Below, piece by piece: positions 1 through 8,227 of a stretch of DNA of 64,000 bases. The notes under the pieces were generated by a model. The model did not search any database. It was not told the origin of the DNA and saw only the letters and a list, made by a program, of their open reading frames with translations. Numbering within the stretch: position 1 is the stretch's first letter; each line of letters opens with the position of its first letter. Made by a program: the position numbers and the translations under genes. The stretch lies in the NCBI RefSeq assembly GCF_025148285.1, contig NZ_CP102268.1, positions 992,001-1,056,000 of the forward strand. Direction: 5' to 3'. The DNA is from Marvinbryantia formatexigens DSM 14469. Its GTDB lineage: Bacteria; Bacillota; Clostridia; Lachnospirales; Lachnospiraceae.

Positions 1-651
1 AGAATAAAAGTACCGGTAAAATGCTTTTATGTTACGGTGGCAGACCATGCTTTTTTAATTGATGCAGGATGGAGCGAGCAGGTTGTGGACAACGCAAAAA
101 GACATCTTGGGTTTGGATTGAATTTTGCAAGTGAGCCGGTGATGTTAAAGACGGAATCTGCAAACCATCAACTTAAAGGGAAACCGGTAGACTGTATTTT
201 GATGACACATTTAGATTGTGATCATGTCTCTGGAGTGCATGATTTTACAGAGAAAAAAATAATCTGCGCAAGAGAAGAATATGAGTATGCACATAAGAAT
301 GGTATTCGATATGGAAAAATATTAAAGGGTCTGACATTTGAGTATATTGATTTTAGGGCGGACACTCAAGCGATTTTTGGTAAATCTTCAGATGTTTTTG
401 GAGATGGCAGTGTTATTGCATACCTGACACCCACACATTCTGCCGGAAGCGTGATTTATAAAATTATGGAGAATGGAAAATATTATCTTGTGGTTGGAGA
501 TAATGGCTATATGAAAGCGTCGTGGGAAAAAGGAATTCTTCCGGGACCTTTATATAATGCAGATAACATGATGAAATGTTTGAAATGGATAAAAGGAAAA
601 AGTAAAGATAAAAATTGTTTGGGAGTATTATGTGCTCATGAACATATGTAA
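1..651 (+). CDS. MBL-fold metallo-hydrolase, 5' end cut by window edge
   Basis: The reading frame is open from the first base, so the gene begins outside the window; an internal GTG at 37 is not a convincing start. The product is a metallo-beta-lactamase-fold hydrolase. FLIDAG near the N-terminal end is the usual strand before the metal site. THLDCDH at 205-225 is the metal motif, with Asp where many family members have the second His (HxHxDH). Later metal ligands are plausible in THSAGS, VVGDNGY and the C-terminal AHEH. The layout resembles AHL-lactonase-like and small lactonase or hydrolase members, but substrate cannot be read from sequence. No clear partner lies downstream; the next gene is 217 bases away. 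The fold is secure, the reaction is not. Confidence 0.8.
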   Translation, partial: RIKVPVKCFYVTVADHAFLIDAGWSEQVVDNAKRHLGFGLNFASEPVMLKTESANHQLKGKPVDCILMTHLDCDHVSGVHDFTEKKIICAREEYEYAHKNGIRYGKILKGLTFEYIDFRADTQAIFGKSSDVFGDGSVIAYLTPTHSAGSVIYKIMENGKYYLVVGDNGYMKASWEKGILPGPLYNADNMMKCLKWIKGKSKDKNCLGVLCAHEHM

Positions 652-705
652 TGAAAAAGAAAAATTCCAGTTTATAAAATAGATTATATAAGAATGTAAA
701 GAGGT

Positions 706-730
706 GGGAAAAATTGCACCACCCCTTTTT
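706..730 (+). terminator. weak intrinsic terminator after the MBL gene
   Basis: A short stem (GGTGG / CCACC) is followed by a run of five T. It sits 55 bases after the stop of the MBL gene. The stem is only five to six base pairs, so this is a tentative call. Confidence 0.35.
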
Positions 731-797
731 GCAGGCAGATTGGTATCTGTACAGCGATGGAATCAGATTTTCTTTTTAGTTTAGATGCAATTTGAAA

Positions 798-826
798 TTG
801 TTTATCTGCATAAGATATGGTACAAT
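798..826 (+). promoter_or_regulatory. candidate sigma-A promoter of the methyltransferase gene
   Basis: TTGTTT (798-803), a 17-base spacer and TACAAT (821-826) precede the methyltransferase start by about 43 bases. Spacing is ideal and the -10 is good; the -35 is partial. Inferred from sequence only. Confidence 0.4.
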
Positions 827-868
827 CAAGTTAGCCAAATCTAACCATATTGCAAAAGAGGTAAATGT

Positions 869-1672
869 ATGAGTGAAAGAGTAAAACCCACTATCAGTGG
901 TAGTGCTGAGACAATGCTTCAGAGCTTCTATGCCAGAGCCCAATATTCCAAAAGTAAACATAATAAATTCTATGATGCAAAGGCGGTAGAATTAGTCGAC
1001 AAAATTGATTATGATTTTTCTACAGCAGCCAAGGATTCTACGATGGGAAAAGGGGTAATTGCCAGAACTATCGTTTTTGATGAATTGGTAAAGAATTTTA
1101 TAGAGAAAAATCCTGATTGTACGGTGGTTAACATTGCCTGTGGTCTGGATACGAGATTTTATCGCATGGATAATGGTAAAATTACCTGGTACAATCTGGA
1201 TCTGCCAGAAACGATAGCAATCCGCAATCAGATTTTCGAGGAATCCGGACGTGTTTCTACGATAGGAATTTCTGCACTTGATCCTGCATGGTCAAAAGAA
1301 GTAAAAGTGCGGGGGAAAATGCTTTTTATCATTGAAGGATTATCAATGTATCTGACAGCAGAAGAAAATGGTAAGATATTAAAAATAATAAAGGATAACT
1401 TTGATAATGCCTATATTCTTATGGAATGTCTGGCAAAGACATGGGTAAAGAAAGAAGGAATAGAAAAATCCATACAGCAAACAGGCTCAAAATTTGTTTT
1501 CGGGGCAGATCATTTTGAAGAACTTGGGAATATGACGACAGGATATCACAAAATAAAAGATGATAATATTCTTCGTGGCATGGAGTTATTTTCATCTGTA
1601 TATAAATTTTTTGCATTGTTGCCTGTTGCAAAAAAATTCACGCAAAAGATTCTGATATTTGAAAAAGATTAA
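869..1672 (+). CDS. class I SAM-dependent methyltransferase, leucine carboxyl methyltransferase (LCM) family
   Basis: The 267-residue protein has the LCM-family (PF04072-like) signature. VVNIACGLDTRFYR at residues 86-99 is the glycine-poor SAM-binding motif I of this family, and WYNLDLPE at 107-114 carries the acidic residue that binds the ribose. FIIEGLSMYL further on is the conserved post-motif strand. Bacterial members such as TcmP/PpmA types O-methylate small or secondary metabolites; the substrate here is unknown. The start follows an AGAGG ribosome site. It is monocistronic, with a candidate promoter at 798-826. An AT-rich base composition sets it and the MBL gene apart from the GC-richer genes to the right, so recent acquisition is possible. 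Confidence 0.85.
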   Translation: MSERVKPTISGSAETMLQSFYARAQYSKSKHNKFYDAKAVELVDKIDYDFSTAAKDSTMGKGVIARTIVFDELVKNFIEKNPDCTVVNIACGLDTRFYRMDNGKITWYNLDLPETIAIRNQIFEESGRVSTIGISALDPAWSKEVKVRGKMLFIIEGLSMYLTAEENGKILKIIKDNFDNAYILMECLAKTWVKKEGIEKSIQQTGSKFVFGADHFEELGNMTTGYHKIKDDNILRGMELFSSVYKFFALLPVAKKFTQKILIFEKD

Positions 1673-1821
1673 TTCCATTTGCAGAACGAAAAAAATTTCA
1701 GTTTGACACTTTGAAAATGCTTTATATTGTTATGCAACAGGCAACTTGCACCGCCGTCAATCAGGAAAGTGGAACCGGTAATAAATGTTCCCTTTTCCCC
1801 ATCTGACAGCCTCTGCAAAGC
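1669..1821 (-). pseudogene. C-terminal relic of a short-chain dehydrogenase/reductase
   Basis: Reading the minus strand gives a peptide containing GTFITGSTFLIDGGAS, the hallmark C-terminal end of classical SDR oxidoreductases (FxTGxxxxxDGG). Only about 45 codons remain: an in-frame stop lies just upstream and there is no start codon, catalytic YxxxK or cofactor motif. It ends at a TAA overlapping the stop of the methyltransferase gene. I read it as the stump left by a deletion or insertion at this junction between the AT-rich left edge and the GC-richer chromosome. Identification rests on one motif but it is distinctive. Confidence 0.6.
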
Positions 1822-1833
1822 CCCATAGCGATT

Positions 1834-2352
1834 TTACGATTCCCGCTTATCGCCAGTCTTTATTTTTTCCGTAATCAGTCCTGGAATATCTTCTTCCCGG
1901 CAGCCAAGCGAAAAAGCCAGCTCCATATATAAGGCATGTTCCGCCTGCCGGAAGTATTTTTCATCAGTTGCCGTGGTCTTTTTTCCGCGGATTTCACGTC
2001 TCTTTTTGCGCCCGTAAATGTCCTTGATAATCTGTACCATACGCTCACAGTCCAGGCTCTGAAGCGCCTCTTTGTATTCCAGCTCCCGCAGCTTATCATT
2101 CTGTGAAAATTCCATGCCGATAGAAGGGATCCGTGAAATCAGCTCCGTCGCTTCTTCATACGTAAGCACTCTGCGCAGCACCTTTTCTCCCCGTTCCAGC
2201 GGAATATAAATTCTGGCACTTTTCTCAGCAAGCGGGATCAGCAGATAATACATTTTGTTATCCTTAAAGTCCGCCTTCTGCCCGTCCAGTACGTCCTCCA
2301 CCTTACAAACTCCCGAATTATACTTTACAACATAATTATTTACTTCAAACAT
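1834..2352 (-). CDS. CarD/CdnL-like transcriptional regulator
   Basis: The 172-residue protein starts MFEVNNYVVKYNSGVCKVEDV, the N-terminal Tudor-like RNA polymerase interaction domain of CarD-family proteins (about residues 1-65: a basic strand ending in a promoter-contacting turn, then YYLLIPL and IYIPLE). The remaining two thirds are helical and charged, as in CdnL/CarD DNA-binding regions. CarD proteins bind the RNA polymerase beta subunit and stabilise open complexes. The ATG at 2352 is chosen over upstream codons because GGAGGG lies just before it and the homology begins there. It lies downstream of, and in the same direction as, the HelD-like helicase, another RNA-polymerase-binding protein, which may be meaningful. 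Confidence 0.8.
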   Translation of the reverse strand: MFEVNNYVVKYNSGVCKVEDVLDGQKADFKDNKMYYLLIPLAEKSARIYIPLERGEKVLRRVLTYEEATELISRIPSIGMEFSQNDKLRELEYKEALQSLDCERMVQIIKDIYGRKKRREIRGKKTTATDEKYFRQAEHALYMELAFSLGCREEDIPGLITEKIKTGDKRES

Positions 2353-2749
2353 AGTTCCCTCCTGCTGCCAATTACGCTCTGATACTGCCTGTACCGGAAA
2401 ACCGGCATCCTGCTGTAAAAATCTTTCCCGCCGGACTGCCGCAGCAAACGACGCCAGATGGATATCCGCCCGGCTCCATTGACCACCTACAGGACCTGCC
2501 ACCGGCAGTTCCCTTCGGATGCATGGCAACGGAAATCAAATACCCAACGGGTATTTGGTACTAACGGCATTCACCAAATGCTCATGCCCTCACGGCACCC
2601 GGCTCATTCGCGGGAATAAAAAACGTGCAGCCGGGAACTGGATTTACGCAGCTCTGCCACACGTTCTCTTTTTTTATTATATCTTTTTTGCCCGCTTTTT
2701 TCAAAGGCACTTTTTCACAAAAATAAGCACAGCCCTTTCCGGCAGAACG
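2353..2749. other. 397-base gap between helicase and CarD genes, with a short perfect palindrome
   Basis: I see no gene here. A nine-base-pair perfect inverted repeat (CAAATACCC, three-base loop, GGGTATTTG) sits at 2537-2557. It has no T-run, so it could be an operator or a processing signal. A second, looser stem beginning ACGTG near 2622 is followed on the plus strand by a T-rich tract near 2668-2680 and could be a terminator, but nothing transcribes toward it. Confidence 0.4.
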
Positions 2750-5700
2750 CTAAAGCAGTCTGTATTGCCCCAGCACCGTCTCATAATTGCCTCCATAAAG
2801 GAAATAGTAATCTATCTGCTTTTCTCCTTCTGTATACAGATAGGGGCCATACATGGGAATCGCGCAGCAGAGCACAGCTCCCTTTGCCGCCACGCCGATG
2901 CCATAGCCCTTCGAGGAATACAGCAACGGCATTCTTAAGCTTCTGCCGCCAAAGCTGATGTATCTTGCCTTCTGGCTCAGACGTTCCGTCTGCTCCGCCA
3001 GAACCCCTTTCGCCACAAGCTTTTCGTTTTTCTGCCAGTCAAAATAAATCCAGCTCTGATATCCCGCCGCTGTTTCCATCTGCCGCGGAAGCTGCGCTTT
3101 TTCTGCCAGAAGCAGCACGCCCTTTTTATCATAAAACTGCAGGGCACCCGTCTTTTTCTCTACCCTCACAACGAGCTTTCCGGTTGCAATTTCAACCAGA
3201 TTTCTGCCCTCCTTTGCCGTCCAGGATACCGGCTCCGTTCCCCGGTAATTCCACGGTCCCTCTTCAAAGTCTGCCGTCTGTCCGCGCCGGAACTGTACAC
3301 GCAGAATTGCATCTTTCAGAACCGTCAGACGCAGGATTCCATAGCTGCTAATCATATCAATATGTTGCTTTGTCTTGCGGACCATCCGCACCGCACAGTC
3401 AATGCGGCTGTGTCCCCGCGGGCGGAGGATGCTGTTATCCGGGATGTCCCCAAACCGGTAAGGTGACATATTGATTTCCTCCGTGCCGCCGGTGCCGGGC
3501 GCCTTTGTTTGTCCGTTTCCAATGCCTGCTGCTCCCGTCCTTCTGATGCCGGTACCGGATGCTCCCGTTTGTCCGTTTCCGATGCCTGCTATTCCTGTCC
3601 TTCTGATGCCGGTGCCAGGCGCTCCTGTTTGTCCGTTTCCGATGCCTGTTGCTCCCATCCTTCTGTTACCGGTGCCGGACATACTGTACCTACCCGGTGT
3701 ACGGTTTTCTATGCCCGGCACGCTATCCATGCCCGGCGCGCCAGTCTCCCCCGCTTCCGGTTTCTTTTCGCCATGCAGCCCTATCCGGTTCCCGGCATCT
3801 GCATTATCATTTCTTCCCGGCGTCTGCACTTTAATTGCCTTCGGTCCGATATAGCCGCGCATGGCACGCTCCCTGTCCCCCTGCTTCACATCCAGCAGAG
3901 CCTGCTCCCGCGCCGAAATCTCCACGTCATCAAACCGGCGCGCCTGCTTTGGAATCTGATTTTCCAGTGAGCGCATCCGCTTTTCCTCAGATACCGGTTT
4001 CCCTATCAGCTCTGTCAAGTCTCCCGTATGCAGAACCGCCAGTTCATGAAGCGCACGGGTCGCCGCCACGTACAGCAGCTTCACATAAGAATCCTCCGCC
4101 GGATAATGCGCGGCAGACGGATGGTAAAGCAAAACGGCATCAAATTCCAGTCCTTTGGTATATTCCACCGGCAGCACCATCACACCGCTTCCAAACTCCG
4201 CTGTTTCCAGATTGCTGTCTTCCAGCAGAATCTTTTTGCCCAGCATATCACTTACTGCTGCACTCTCTTCTTCATCGCGGCAGATTACCGCAACGGTCTC
4301 ATGTCCTTCCCGCTGCCACCCGGTAATAATATCAGCCGCTTTTTGTATCATATTGTTTTCATCAGAACAGCTCTCTACGCGCACCGGATTTCCATGCCTT
4401 TTCACCGGGTCGACCGGATAAATCGGAAAATTTCCATGCCGCAGGATATCTGTGGCAAAGTCTGAGATTTCCACCGTATTCCGGTAACTTTTTTTCAGCA
4501 GGCCAAAGCTGTCAAAGGTTCCGGTAAGTATCAGCTTCTGCAGCTCCTCCCAGTCGTTCAGACCATATCCGAAATAAATATTTTGTGAGACGTCTCCCAT
4601 AATCGTATAAGTGCACCCGCGCAGGCAGTAAGCCAGTGCCCCGTACGCCATCATACCGAAATCCTGTGCCTCATCAATAATTATGTGACTTGCCTCACGG
4701 ATTCCGTCCGTTTCTTTGATGCGCTTATAAAGATACGCCAGAGCCGCCAAATCGTATACATCAAAACAATCTGTAACATGCGGTATAGCTTTGCCAGCTT
4801 CCCGCTGCGCCTGCAAAAACTCCTGATAAACGGTATAGATGGAGCCCTTCCAGGTATCCTTTCCAAAGTATCTGCGATATTTTCTCTTCAGCTCTTTTTT
4901 CTCCGCTCCGGTATAAGAGACATATTTCCCGGTCAGCTCATTCTCCAGCTTTGCGGAAAGTATCTCATTTAACATATTAATTTTCTGCTGAACAGACATC
5001 TGCACATTTTGTGTAAGATAATCCTCGATAACAGACCCACTTAGTAAAAGAATATCCTCATTCTTTGCCGGACACGCTGCTTCCCTAAGAGGCACTTTTT
5101 TCTTCGCCGGGTGTGCTCCTTCCACAGAATCCGAACTTTCCTTCGCCGGATGCGCTCCTTCCACAGAATCCGCACTTTTCTTCGCCGGGTGCGCCTCTCC
5201 CACGGATGCATCGTCGTCTCTTTCCAGATATACATCCCCCGTCGGAATCATGCGTCTTTCATATTCCCGGCAATAGTTTTCCAAATCGTGAAACCACGCA
5301 TAGCTTCCCTTCATGCAGGCGTTAGCATCCTTTTTGTCGACCGGGCAGACATGATAAAGCTCTGGATTCCAGTCCTCGTAAAGCAGACGGACAAAAAGCT
5401 GCTCCATTGTCATCTGGGAAACACCGTACACATCCAGATCCGGCAGTACGCCGGTGATATAATTCAGCAGAATCCGGTTGCTCCCTATAATATAGAAATC
5501 CTCCGGTCGGAATTCCTCCTCATAGTTATACAATATGTAAGATATGCGGTGCATCGCCACGGTCGTTTTTCCGGAACCCGCCACCCCCTGTACGATCAGA
5601 TTGGTTTTAGGGGATTTTCGGATAATCGCATTCTGTTCCTTCTGTATTGTCGCAATAATTTCTCCCAGCACTGCTTTCTTGCTTTTCGCCAGATACTTCG

Positions 5701-6253
5701 TCAGCAGCTCGTCGTTTGCCACCACATCCGAGTCAAAAAAATCCTTCAGCCTGTCATTTTCAATTTCATAAGTTCTCTTACGCTGCAAATCAATTTCATA
5801 AACGCCTTCATTTTTTACGGTATACCTGCAGCGCCCAAGCGCATTTTCATAATAAACCGATGCCACCGGAGCGCGCCAGTCTATCACCACCGGCTCCGAA
5901 CCGTCCTTCGCTATTCCCACGCGTCCCACATAATAGGATTCCGCCTGGGGAGCGTGCGAATCACGAAAATCAATACGCCCGAAATATGGTTTTTTCCTCG
6001 CCTTCCGGCATCTTAGCAAATCACGCTGATTTTCCCTGAGCTGCGACTGCGTGTTATGCAAAAGTGAAAGACCTTCCTTGTCCTTCGGACCGTAGGTCTC
6101 CATTAAGTCGTGCAATTCCTCTGACAGCTCCCCGATATGTTCTTCTGTGCGCTCCAGATTTTCCTGCGCTATGGAAAGAATCTCTGCAAGCTGCTTCTCT
6201 TCATCCTCCCGTTCAAGACCGGGAACCGGACGAAATGTCTTTTTTTGTTCCAT
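2750..6253 (-). CDS. helD: HelD-type superfamily 1 helicase with GH31-like C-terminal domain
   Basis: The 1167-residue protein is far longer than the usual 700-780-residue HelD. Residues 1 to about 760 are HelD: an N-terminal coiled coil, Walker A GVAGSGKT at 223-230, Walker B DEAQD at 527-531, and motif VI YVAATRAL at 728-735. HelD releases stalled RNA polymerase using ATP. Residues 348-398 hold three to four copies of a 13-residue repeat (SVEGAHPAKK-type). Residues about 812-926 are a Gly-rich linker with three 60-base tandem repeats (GIGNGQTGAPGTGIRRTG-type). Residues about 966-1167 look like the N-terminal beta-sandwich of GH31 glucosidases (LLYSSKGYGI, IDYYFLYGG, ETVLGQYRLL) and stop just before the catalytic barrel would begin. 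The start at 6253 follows AGAGGAAGAG. Confidence 0.85.
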   Translation of the reverse strand: MEQKKTFRPVPGLEREDEEKQLAEILSIAQENLERTEEHIGELSEELHDLMETYGPKDKEGLSLLHNTQSQLRENQRDLLRCRKARKKPYFGRIDFRDSHAPQAESYYVGRVGIAKDGSEPVVIDWRAPVASVYYENALGRCRYTVKNEGVYEIDLQRKRTYEIENDRLKDFFDSDVVANDELLTKYLAKSKKAVLGEIIATIQKEQNAIIRKSPKTNLIVQGVAGSGKTTVAMHRISYILYNYEEEFRPEDFYIIGSNRILLNYITGVLPDLDVYGVSQMTMEQLFVRLLYEDWNPELYHVCPVDKKDANACMKGSYAWFHDLENYCREYERRMIPTGDVYLERDDDASVGEAHPAKKSADSVEGAHPAKESSDSVEGAHPAKKKVPLREAACPAKNEDILLLSGSVIEDYLTQNVQMSVQQKINMLNEILSAKLENELTGKYVSYTGAEKKELKRKYRRYFGKDTWKGSIYTVYQEFLQAQREAGKAIPHVTDCFDVYDLAALAYLYKRIKETDGIREASHIIIDEAQDFGMMAYGALAYCLRGCTYTIMGDVSQNIYFGYGLNDWEELQKLILTGTFDSFGLLKKSYRNTVEISDFATDILRHGNFPIYPVDPVKRHGNPVRVESCSDENNMIQKAADIITGWQREGHETVAVICRDEEESAAVSDMLGKKILLEDSNLETAEFGSGVMVLPVEYTKGLEFDAVLLYHPSAAHYPAEDSYVKLLYVAATRALHELAVLHTGDLTELIGKPVSEEKRMRSLENQIPKQARRFDDVEISAREQALLDVKQGDRERAMRGYIGPKAIKVQTPGRNDNADAGNRIGLHGEKKPEAGETGAPGMDSVPGIENRTPGRYSMSGTGNRRMGATGIGNGQTGAPGTGIRRTGIAGIGNGQTGASGTGIRRTGAAGIGNGQTKAPGTGGTEEINMSPYRFGDIPDNSILRPRGHSRIDCAVRMVRKTKQHIDMISSYGILRLTVLKDAILRVQFRRGQTADFEEGPWNYRGTEPVSWTAKEGRNLVEIATGKLVVRVEKKTGALQFYDKKGVLLLAEKAQLPRQMETAAGYQSWIYFDWQKNEKLVAKGVLAEQTERLSQKARYISFGGRSLRMPLLYSSKGYGIGVAAKGAVLCCAIPMYGPYLYTEGEKQIDYYFLYGGNYETVLGQYRLL
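3507..3686 (-). repeat. three 60-bp in-frame tandem repeats in the helicase linker
   Basis: Three consecutive 60-base units begin at 3507, 3567 and 3627. They differ at a few positions and encode 20-residue Gly/Thr/Arg-rich units. A degenerate continuation extends left and right in the same composition. Length is a multiple of three, so copy-number change would preserve the frame. Confidence 0.85.
5095..5215 (-). repeat. 39-bp in-frame tandem repeats inside the helicase core
   Basis: Units of 39 bases encode 13-residue repeats of the form SADSVEGAHPAKE. Two are clean copies and one or two flanking copies are degenerate. They lie between Walker A and Walker B, where HelD has no such insertion in family members I know. 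Confidence 0.75.
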
Positions 6254-6438
6254 TTCTCTTCCTCTTTCCAGTATGTGCTTCTGCTGCATCCCCAAATGGT
6301 CCGCTGCACGCAGAAATGAAAAAGCTGCTGTAAAATGTCGTATTTTCTATTTTACGCCTGTTGCAGAAAATGTCAATCAGAAAGCAACATCCGTCAAAAA
6401 GCAACATACTTTCAAGAATGACTTTCCGGCAAATCCCC

Positions 6439-7179
6439 TCACTGCGCTCTGGCAATCTCTTTTTTCAGCCGCCCGATAATCTTCTTTTCAAGACGTGATA
6501 TATAGGACTGGGAAATGCCAAGCATATCCGCCACTTCCTTCTGGGTTTTTTCCTCTCCGTCGTTTCTGCCGATTCCAAAACGGAGCTGGATAATCATTCT
6601 CTCGCGGTCGGAAAGTTTGTCTATCGCATGCATCAGCAGCTTATATTCCACCTCCGTCTCCATGTCGCGGTAGATTACATCCTCGTCCGTTCCGAGAATA
6701 TCCGAAAGCAGAAGCTCATTTCCATCCCAGTCCACGTTCAGCGGCTCGTCAAAAGAAACCTCCATCTTTGTCTTGCTTGTTCGCCGCAGATACATCAGAA
6801 TTTCATTTTCAATGCAACGGGATGCATATGTTGCAAGTTTAATATTCTTCCCCGGATTAAACGTATTGATTGCTTTAATCAGTCCGATTGTCCCGATGGA
6901 AATCAAGTCCTCCACCCCCACCCCGGTATTGTCAAATTTTTTCGCTATGTACACAACAAGTCTCAGATTGTGTTCTATCAAAAGTGATTTTGCTTCCCCC
7001 GATTCCCTGCCTCCGAGCTGTTCGATTACTTCCGCTTCCCTGCCCGGCTCCAGCGGAGAAGGAAGCACCTCGCTGCCTCCAATATAGTGAATATCATTTG
7101 TCCGTTTCCAGAAGATATCCGATACGCTCGGAATCATCCGCAACTGAAATCTGTCCGGCACAGCCACCTTAATCATCAT
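6439..7179 (-). CDS. sigE: sporulation sigma factor sigma-E
   Basis: This RNA polymerase sigma factor directs early mother-cell transcription in sporulation. The 246-residue protein matches SigE along its length: an N-terminal pro-sequence, YYIGGSE-like [10 protein letters not shown], region 2 with [12 protein letters not shown] and [14 protein letters not shown], the -10 recognition helix [37 protein letters not shown], and region 4 with [13 protein letters not shown]. The ATG at 7179 is ten bases after AGGAGG; an ATG at 7188 touches that site and is less likely. The gene follows spoIIGA by about 18 bases, as in Bacillus and Clostridium. SpoIIGA is expected to remove the pro-sequence after septum formation. 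Confidence 0.95.
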   Translation of the reverse strand: MMIKVAVPDRFQLRMIPSVSDIFWKRTNDIHYIGGSEVLPSPLEPGREAEVIEQLGGRESGEAKSLLIEHNLRLVVYIAKKFDNTGVGVEDLISIGTIGLIKAINTFNPGKNIKLATYASRCIENEILMYLRRTSKTKMEVSFDEPLNVDWDGNELLLSDILGTDEDVIYRDMETEVEYKLLMHAIDKLSDRERMIIQLRFGIGRNDGEEKTQKEVADMLGISQSYISRLEKKIIGRLKKEIARAQ

Positions 7180-7197
7180 GTTATACATTCCTCCTGC

Positions 7198-8028
7198 TTA
7201 TTCTAAAATACGAGGGTGCAATATCATCTGATATTTTCCTCTGCTGCTGACTGCCTTCCTGCTGACGGCAACCAGTACCCTTTTTGTACTCCATGCACTC
7301 TCCCCATGCCTTATTTCCATACTGTCCAGCGTCATTGCCGGAAGCACGCCTCTGCTTTCCCCGACAGAATGATAAGGAACATACACAAATCCGCCCCTCA
7401 TGCTTCCGCCGATTTCCATATCCAGAAAGCTGTCAAGCTCCAGTATTTCCACATCACTTAAAAGTCTGCAGATTTCATCATAGTCCACGATGTGGACCGG
7501 TCTGTCTGTGAGCGGTTCCGTCAACTGATTTCCGCTGTCCAGAAGTCCCTTCAGAGAGATCTGCGCTGTTCCCCTTTTTAATGTGACATCATAGAGGTAC
7601 CCTGTTCCGGCTTTTGCCTTCTGCCAGTATTTCCATAACAGTCTGGCGGCAGCATATCCCGCCATTGCCGCTATCCAGAACGGCAGCTTCAGATATGCTA
7701 TAAAAAACTGCCATATTCCGCCCAGAAATAAAGACAGAATGCAAAACGAAAAAACCATCTTCCGCCAGCTTCTGCTTCCACGCTTTTTTCCCGCTGTATA
7801 CGCCGTAAGGAAACACAGCAATATGCTGCATACAACAGATAATATTCTGCTTTTATGTATGGGAAAGACGACGAGCATACATGCTCCAAAGGCTCCGATT
7901 CCACTTGCCAGGAGCTTTCTCGCCATTGAAAAGGTGTCTTTTTGTATGAATTCCGCAAACTGCAGAATCAGAAAGTAAAGCATCAGATTTTCCAGAAAGT
8001 ATACGTCCAGATAAATCTCATAGTACAA
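7198..8028 (-). CDS. spoIIGA: sigma-E processing peptidase SpoIIGA
   Basis: This membrane aspartic protease cleaves pro-sigma-E. The N-terminal half has about five hydrophobic segments (for example LENLMLYFLILQF). The C-terminal half has LLDSGNQLTEP with the catalytic Asp at about residue 164, as in the D-S-G-N motif of the family. I place the start at TTG 8028, seven bases after AAGGGAGG, giving MYYEIYLDVYFLENL, the usual family N-terminus; a GTG at 8046 lies upstream of the ribosome site and is unlikely. Length, about 276 residues, is normal. It is cotranscribed with sigE, and the pair is strong evidence that the organism sporulates. Confidence 0.92.
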   Translation of the reverse strand: MYYEIYLDVYFLENLMLYFLILQFAEFIQKDTFSMARKLLASGIGAFGACMLVVFPIHKSRILSVVCSILLCFLTAYTAGKKRGSRSWRKMVFSFCILSLFLGGIWQFFIAYLKLPFWIAAMAGYAAARLLWKYWQKAKAGTGYLYDVTLKRGTAQISLKGLLDSGNQLTEPLTDRPVHIVDYDEICRLLSDVEILELDSFLDMEIGGSMRGGFVYVPYHSVGESRGVLPAMTLDSMEIRHGESAWSTKRVLVAVSRKAVSSRGKYQMILHPRILE

Positions 8029-8144
8029 CAAAAAGCCTCCCTTCACGTGTACCCCCAGTATACGTGAAAAGAGGCATATTATTTGTCAAAACAGCCACGC
8101 GAAACCGCAGATTTCCTCGACAAAATGTGACCTGCCGGGCGACA

Positions 8145-8212
8145 TCACAGGCTTTGCATCCTGAACATATGCGATATGCCTGGCGTTTTCACAGGCTTTG
8201 CATCCTGAACAT
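8145..8212. repeat. pair of 24-bp direct repeats in an intergenic region
   Basis: Two identical 24-base copies lie at 8145-8168 and 8189-8212, starting TCACAGGCTTTGC. Copies of ATGTGACCTGCCG flank them at 8124 and 8214, so a larger unit of about 44 bases was probably duplicated. No T-run or ORF is associated. It lies between spoIIGA and the stop of the DUF1810-AroD gene. Confidence 0.7.
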
Positions 8213-8227
8213 GATGTGACCTGCCGT

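Noticed and set aside
3471-3854. Pro-rich plus-strand ORF over the helicase repeats
   Set aside because: It is the complement of the Gly-rich repeat linker; the minus-strand frame fits the intact HelD gene.
8145-8212. Attachment sites of an integrated element
   Set aside because: The 24-bp direct repeats enclose only about 20 bases of non-coding DNA and no recombinase; simple duplication explains them.
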